The notes below the pieces were generated by a model. It was not told the DNA's origin. It did no database searches and worked only from the letters and a program-made list of their open reading frames with translations. A program made the translations under genes and the position numbers. 64,000 nt of DNA, from assembly GCA_002726205.1 (NCBI GenBank), contig PBSL01000004.1, positions 2,923 through 66,922 of the forward strand, given 5' to 3'. Below, piece by piece: positions 59,706-64,000 of the stretch; position 1 is the first letter of the stretch; the number at the start of each line of letters is the position of its first letter. Source of the stretch: Planctomycetaceae bacterium (GTDB taxonomy: Bacteria; Planctomycetota; Planctomycetia; Planctomycetales; Planctomycetaceae).

Positions 59706-60653
59706 TCAGGAAGACCCATCCGTTGCATAGGCTCGAACGATCTCACCAACCAAGCGATGACGCACGATGTCCCGTTCGGCCAGTTCCACCACGGAAACTC
59801 CTTCAATCTGCAACAGCCGTTCAATCGCGTCGGGCAAACCCCCGGCCACGTTCTCCGGCAAGTCGACCTGGGTGAGGTCGCCGGTGACCACGATCTTAGA
59901 CCCTCGACCCATCCGTGTCAGGAACATTTTCATCTGGGTCCGGGTCGTGTTTTGCGCCTCGTCGAGGATGATGAAGGTCTCGTTGAGCGTTCGCCCACGC
60001 ATGAAGGCCAAGGGCACGATCTCGATCACATCGTGTTCCATGTAACGCTTGAGCTGGTCGTAACTGAGAATCTCGGCCAGTGCATCCAGCAACGGCCGCA
60101 GGTACGGATTGACTTTCGCCAACAGGTCACCGGGCAAGAAACCAAGTTTTTCGCCAGCCTCGACGGCCGGTCGTACCAACACGATCTTGCGTACCTGTTC
60201 CGACCTCAACGCCGACAGTGCCATGGCCACCGCGAGGAAGGTCTTTCCGCAACCGGCCGGCCCCGTACAAAATACCAGGTCATTCCGCTGGATCGCTTCG
60301 ACATAGACCCCCTGACCGGGTGTCTTGGGCTGGACGTTCTTGGCCGGCTCGAAGAGCTCTATCCGGGCCGAGTTCTCCTGTTCGATACGCTGCGGCTCAT
60401 CCAACTCGCCCAGGGCCCGCAGCACGTCACCGGCGCACAGCTGGCCGTCCCGATCGATCACTGCGCGCAGCCGCTTGATCACTTCGACACCCTGGTCCAC
60501 CCGGGCAGCATTGCCCTGCAGCTTCAGAGTGTCGTCGCGAAAGACGACATCTATCCCGACCGAATCACGAACGCGCCGCAGGTGCTCGTCGCGGGCACCC
60601 AACAGTGTCCGGATCTCCTCGGGATCAGAAAGGGGGATGGTCGCTTCGGACAT
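59706..60653 (-). CDS. phoH: PhoH-family ATPase
   Basis: 315 residues from the ATG at 60653; a longer frame with a non-ATG start adds 22 unlikely residues. The P-loop ATPase core has Walker A TGPAGCGKT, a conserved RPAVEAGEKLGFLPGD, Walker B FIILDEAQN and the sensor VTGDLTQVDLP. PhoH-type proteins act with YbeY in RNA metabolism and are conserved next to it. The N-terminal 90 residues form the typical R3H-free helical lead (LLGARDEHLRRVRDSVGIDVVFRDD). A promoter lies at 60726-60755. Confidence 0.92.
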   Translation of the reverse strand: MSEATIPLSDPEEIRTLLGARDEHLRRVRDSVGIDVVFRDDTLKLQGNAARVDQGVEVIKRLRAVIDRDGQLCAGDVLRALGELDEPQRIEQENSARIELFEPAKNVQPKTPGQGVYVEAIQRNDLVFCTGPAGCGKTFLAVAMALSALRSEQVRKIVLVRPAVEAGEKLGFLPGDLLAKVNPYLRPLLDALAEILSYDQLKRYMEHDVIEIVPLAFMRGRTLNETFIILDEAQNTTRTQMKMFLTRMGRGSKIVVTGDLTQVDLPENVAGGLPDAIERLLQIEGVSVVELAERDIVRHRLVGEIVRAYATDGSS

Positions 60654-60725
60654 GCTGACGGCCCGGAAGGGCCGCAACCAGGTCGGGATCGACAGGCCCG
60701 GGCGGAACCGCCAAGGCACTCCCGC

Positions 60726-60755
60726 ATTCTACCCGGGGTGGCAAATCAACGTAAA
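60726..60755 (-). promoter_or_regulatory. Promoter of the phoH-pgpH-ybeY-corC operon
   Basis: Minus strand TTTACG (60755-60750), 18-nt spacer, TAGAAT (60731-60726), giving a leader of about 66 nt to the phoH ATG at 60653. Confidence 0.35.
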
Positions 60756-60944
60756 GTCTCGCCACGATTTCCAGTCGGCCAGGCCCGTCCGTGGCGGTCC
60801 GTTCGTGCGGATTCTAGCGGTCTTACTCAAGAAAACACTTTGCGGCAGTCGAAAACACGAACTGAGACACCCTGTTTCCCGTACTTGGCGCCTCTGCGGC
60901 TACCGAGCCCACCCGCACCCGCACCGAAATCCCGTGACAGCATC

Positions 60945-62099
60945 ATGTATCAATCGTTTTTCGGCTTGCACCACCATCCATTTCCCGCCTCCCCGGATCC
61001 GTCATCACTTGTGGCGTACGGAAATCTCAGCAGTCAACTCGGCCAGTTGGCCAACTGCCTGACCTCCGGCCAGGGCATCGCGGTACTGACCGGTCCCTCC
61101 GGATCCGGCAAGACGCTCTGCGTCCTCACCCTCGTCCGGGATCTGACCGACTCACTTGTCGGAGTCTGTCTCCGCACCGGGCAGTTCGAACAGCCCGGGG
61201 ATTTGCTCAAGGCCCTGCTGCACGGTCTGGGACGTCCCTACACACCTCGTGACGGCCAGGATCTTCGTCTGGCCGTCTCCGACGCGATCCACGGGTTGCC
61301 CGCTCAAGCCGAGGGAATCCTGCTCAGTGTTGATGAGGCCCACTTGCTGGAATGGCCGGTTCTGGAAGAATTGCGTGGGCTCACCAATCACGACATCCAG
61401 GGCCGCCCGCTGGTCCGACTCCTGCTGGCCGGTCAATGCTCATTGGACGAGAGGCTCGCCGATCCACGAATGGAAGGACTTTATCAACGCGTCCGCGCAC
61501 AGGTGCGACTGGAATCGTTGACCCGTGGAGAATCTCAAGATTATCTGCGATCACGACTCCGTTTTGCCGGCGCCGATCCGGCAACGATCATGACCGAGGA
61601 GGCCTTCGAATTGTTGGCCACCGTCTGTGACGGATCCCCTCGGAGCCTGAATCATCTCGCCAACGCCAGCCTGCAGCGAGCTGCCTGGACCGTCACGCGA
61701 CCGGTCACTCGTCGCGAGGTGCTTGAAGCATTGACCGAATCCCGGCGACTCCCATTGCAGTTCTCCGAGCCAGCCACCCCGTTGAACACTCCCGACCAGC
61801 CTCGGGAACAAGTTCTCTCACCGTCGCCGGTCACGATGAAGCAGACCGACGATGGCCTCTGCTCGGTTGAAGTCGGTGCGCCGATGGAAACCAGCCAGGA
61901 TTCACCCGGCGAAGACGTTCCACCGTCTCCCGCCGAAACCGATTCGGTGCCAGCCTCGGTCGAGATCACCGAATTCGACATCGTGCTTCCTGAGTCGGCC
62001 CCGGCCCACGAAGAACACGAGCGTCCTCGCCCCCACACCGGGCTGTTCGCACGTCTCAGGAATGGCAAGAGCAAGGCATCCCGCTCCGGCGACGAATAA
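60945..62099 (+). CDS. ExeA-like AAA ATPase with long acidic C-terminal tail
   Basis: 384 residues. The N-terminal MYQSFFGLHHHPFPASPDPS is the ExeA/GspA opening, followed by an AAA domain with Walker A TGPSGSGKT, Walker B ILLSVDEAHLLEW, and a sensor/arginine region GSPRSLNHLANASL. The ATPase domain ends near residue 265; residues 270-384 are Pro/Glu-rich and disordered. ExeA-type ATPases assist peptidoglycan remodelling for type II secretion. No other gsp gene is adjacent. The 291-bp gap before it (60654-60944) contains the phoH promoter and no other gene that I see. Confidence 0.82.
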   Translation: MYQSFFGLHHHPFPASPDPSSLVAYGNLSSQLGQLANCLTSGQGIAVLTGPSGSGKTLCVLTLVRDLTDSLVGVCLRTGQFEQPGDLLKALLHGLGRPYTPRDGQDLRLAVSDAIHGLPAQAEGILLSVDEAHLLEWPVLEELRGLTNHDIQGRPLVRLLLAGQCSLDERLADPRMEGLYQRVRAQVRLESLTRGESQDYLRSRLRFAGADPATIMTEEAFELLATVCDGSPRSLNHLANASLQRAAWTVTRPVTRREVLEALTESRRLPLQFSEPATPLNTPDQPREQVLSPSPVTMKQTDDGLCSVEVGAPMETSQDSPGEDVPPSPAETDSVPASVEITEFDIVLPESAPAHEEHERPRPHTGLFARLRNGKSKASRSGDE

Positions 62100-62169
62100 G
62101 TCGACCAGACGCCGCCGTGACAGCTGTCCCGAAACTTTCCCGCTTCGGGAAAAAACTTCCCCGCGGAAC

Positions 62170-62197
62170 TTGCCAAGACAGTCCTCGTCGATACACT
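62170..62197 (+). promoter_or_regulatory. Promoter of the DUF47/phosphate-transporter pair
   Basis: TTGCCA (62170-62175), 16-nt spacer, TACACT (62192-62197), with a leader of about 55 nt to the ATG at 62259. Confidence 0.4.
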
Positions 62198-62258
62198 GGG
62201 CGGCGCATCGAGAATTCGGTTCGACTCCGCTTTTTCTGACACGACGTCGAAGACGGTC

Positions 62259-62933
62259 ATGAGCCTCATTCAACAGGTCTTTGGAAGCTCTCCCTTCCAA
62301 CCGCTCGTGGAACACTCCGGGAAGGTGCACGAGTGCGTTGCGCTGGTCAAGCCGCTGATGCAGGCCTTGATCGCCAGAGACCACGACGAGGTTCACCGTC
62401 TGCACGACAACGTTTCGAAGCTCGAATATGAAGCGGACCAGATCAAGCATCGAATCCGTGAGCAGTTGCCAAGGCGGTTTTTTCTTCCCGTTTCACGCGA
62501 GGATCTCGATCGCTTCCTGCATTGCCAGGACAACATCGCCGACGGTGTCGAAGACTTTGCCGTCATTCTCGTCATCCGCCGAACACAGATTCACGAACGG
62601 CTGACCTCGGCTTTTATCGAGATTGTCGATCAGGTGGTGCAGGTGGCCAACACCATGCACGCCGCGTCATCGGCACTAATTGACCTGGCTGAAACCTCAT
62701 TCGAAGGAGCCGGTGCCCAGAATATCCTGACCCTGATCGGGAACCTGGGCGAGGAAGAATGGAAAGCCGACCGTCTCCAGCGGAAGCTCAGCCAGCAAAT
62801 GTACGAGATGGAAAGCGACCTCGATCCGGTCACCCTCTCGTTTTATGAGAAGATCCAGCTGGCCCTGGGTGCAATCGCTGACTCCGCGGAAAACACTGGT
62901 GACATGCTGCGGGCAATGATCGTCAAAGGGTAG
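62259..62933 (+). CDS. DUF47 (PhoU-like, TIGR00153) protein, PiT accessory
   Basis: 224 residues, all helical, with the PhoU-like repeat motif HDNVSKLEYEADQIKHRIREQLPRRFFLPVSREDLDR and the second-half EWKADRLQRKLSQQMYEMESDLDPVTLSFYEKI. Such DUF47 proteins lie beside PiT-type low-affinity phosphate transporters and are thought to modulate them. The acidic metal-binding E/D-x3-D signatures are present. It is 35 bp upstream of the PiT gene, so it is likely the same operon. Confidence 0.9.
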   Translation: MSLIQQVFGSSPFQPLVEHSGKVHECVALVKPLMQALIARDHDEVHRLHDNVSKLEYEADQIKHRIREQLPRRFFLPVSREDLDRFLHCQDNIADGVEDFAVILVIRRTQIHERLTSAFIEIVDQVVQVANTMHAASSALIDLAETSFEGAGAQNILTLIGNLGEEEWKADRLQRKLSQQMYEMESDLDPVTLSFYEKIQLALGAIADSAENTGDMLRAMIVKG

Positions 62934-62968
62934 CGAAACCCTCCCAGGCTACAGGACGTACAACGGCA

Positions 62969-64000
62969 GTGGACGGAACTTGGCTGCTCCTGATTGTGCC
63001 GGCAGGTCTCGGCTTCTATATGGCCTGGAACATCGGGGCCAACGATGTCGCCAACTCGATGGGTTGCGCGGTGGGTTCGAAGTCGATCACCATTCGCAAC
63101 GCGGTGATCGCCGCGGCGCTGTGCGAGTTTCTCGGGGCCGTGCTCGTCGGGGCGCACGTCACCGACACCATTCGCAAGGGCATCGTCCGACCCGAGGCGG
63201 TCGGCATCGTCGCCAATGACAAGCCGGCGGACCAGCAGCAGGCTGAAGAGACGTCCGAATCGCCGGCCCCGGCTTCACCCCGGACGACCACCGGCCAACA
63301 ACTCTCCCCCGGCGCCTTCAAGCTGGCGATCGGCATGGCTTGCTCGCTACTGGCAGCCGCCGTCTGGCTGCACACGGCCAGCTATTTCGGGATGCCGGTT
63401 TCGACCACCCACTCGATTGTCGGAGCTGTCACGGGTTTCGGCCTGCTGGCGTTCGGATTCGACTCGATCCACTGGACGAAGATGGGAGAAATCGTCGCCA
63501 GCTGGTTCATTTCTCCGATCCTCGGTGGCCTGATCGCCTTCGTGCTCTTCAAACTGATCCTGGCCACGATCCTCGGTCGCCAGACCCCGACACGTGCCGC
63601 CATCCGCTTTGCCCCCTTCCTGATCTTTGTCGTCGGCTTCGTGATGGCACTCTCGATCCTCTGGAAAGGTCTCAAACACCTGATCCAGGAACAGCAAGGT
63701 GTGCTCCCCGAATGGATAACCGGGGGCAATTCCGACACCGCCGCCCTCACGATCTCGGCCGGCTGCGGACTTCTCTCCTTCATCGCCGCCCAGGCCTACC
63801 TCCGTCACAAACTCAAGAATCGCTCCTCCGAGCCTCTCCCCGATCAACTCGAGCTGGTCGAACGCATGTTCGCCCCCCTGGTCGTGATCACCTCCTGCTG
63901 TGTCGCCTTCTCGCATGGCGCCAACGACGTGGCCAACTCGGTCGGGCCGCTGGCCGCCGTCGTCGACATCGTCAACACCGGCGACGTGCAGTCGAGGGTG
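62969..64000 (+). CDS. PiT-family inorganic phosphate transporter (3' end outside window)
   Basis: 344 codons are present and no stop is reached. The GTG at 62969 is preceded by AGGA at 12 nt, and the next ATG is 51 nt later. Each half carries the PiT signature GANDVANS (GANDVANSMG near residue 24 and SHGANDVANSVGP near residue 318). Other membrane helices surround a variable cytoplasmic loop near residues 85-110 (Gln/Glu/Pro-rich) and the phosphate-site PVSTTHSIVGAV. It imports phosphate, driven by H+ or Na+. The DUF47 gene just upstream is the expected partner. Confidence 0.9.
   Translation, partial: MDGTWLLLIVPAGLGFYMAWNIGANDVANSMGCAVGSKSITIRNAVIAAALCEFLGAVLVGAHVTDTIRKGIVRPEAVGIVANDKPADQQQAEETSESPAPASPRTTTGQQLSPGAFKLAIGMACSLLAAAVWLHTASYFGMPVSTTHSIVGAVTGFGLLAFGFDSIHWTKMGEIVASWFISPILGGLIAFVLFKLILATILGRQTPTRAAIRFAPFLIFVVGFVMALSILWKGLKHLIQEQQGVLPEWITGGNSDTAALTISAGCGLLSFIAAQAYLRHKLKNRSSEPLPDQLELVERMFAPLVVITSCCVAFSHGANDVANSVGPLAAVVDIVNTGDVQSRV

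Noticed and set aside
62119-62155. Palindrome GACAGCTGTC and a TTTCCCG/CGGGAAA hairpin between the ExeA-like and DUF47 genes
   Set aside because: The hairpin is followed by A rather than T, so it is not a convincing terminator, and the palindrome alone does not define an operator.

Overview
The window looks like chromosomal DNA of a high-GC planctomycete. The lineage call rests on four things: a DUF1559-type prepilin with the H-X9-DG C-terminal motif (32087-33067), a signal-peptide beta-propeller/HEAT/cytochrome c protein of the PVC type (22569-25601), a DUF1080 (3-keto-disaccharide hydrolase) protein (25707-26333), and repeated BatA/VWA/coiled-coil membrane modules. Genes are densely packed, with many 4-bp stop/start overlaps. 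No rRNA, tRNA, insertion sequence, prophage or CRISPR array was seen, and no stretch over 300 bp lacks a gene.

Layout. 1-6770: tail of an RTX-type protein, an esterase, an AcuI/YhdH reductase, a luciferase-like monooxygenase, a sugar epimerase, a cupin protein and an LRR lipoprotein. 6922-11728 (minus): a sulfite reductase (cysI), deoC, sugar-nucleotide epimerase and polytopic membrane protein operon. 11834-14622: pgpA, folD and two envelope/hypothetical genes. 14770-22572: a VWA protein, a giant DUF4175-like coiled-coil protein, an rRNA pseudouridine synthase and pyrK. 22569-28876: the PVC cytochrome, the DUF1080 protein, and a three-gene set resembling part of the ebo metabolite-traffic cluster. 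29045-33067: thioesterase, serA, HNH nuclease, prepilin. 33090-38660 (minus): Fe-S assembly genes (sufU, sufS, an Mrp ATPase) with an aminotransferase, epmA and a pseudo-receiver. 38835-41361: purE, an EEP nuclease, an OsmC-family gene interrupted by UGA, and a cupin. 41406-49611 (minus): a cation exchanger, a LarA-like protein, a HisN-like phosphatase and BatA/VWA proteins. 49664-56032: membrane protein, xerC, a thermonuclease-like protein, pheT, dusB. 56059-60653 (minus): phoH, pgpH-like, ybeY, corC-like. 60945-64000: an ExeA-like ATPase and a DUF47/PiT phosphate-transport pair cut by the window edge.

The most interesting item is the OsmC-family gene at 40288-40767. Its reading frame runs through a single TGA placed exactly where the family has its peroxidatic cysteine. 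A GC-rich hairpin with the geometry of a bacterial SECIS element follows 25 nt downstream. The simplest reading is a selenocysteine-containing OsmC peroxidase. Also notable are a promoter/terminator leader ahead of the LRR lipoprotein, an Mrp ATPase without its CxxC loop, a PgpH-like phosphodiesterase with a very short sensor region, and a PheT without the usual tRNA-binding insert.
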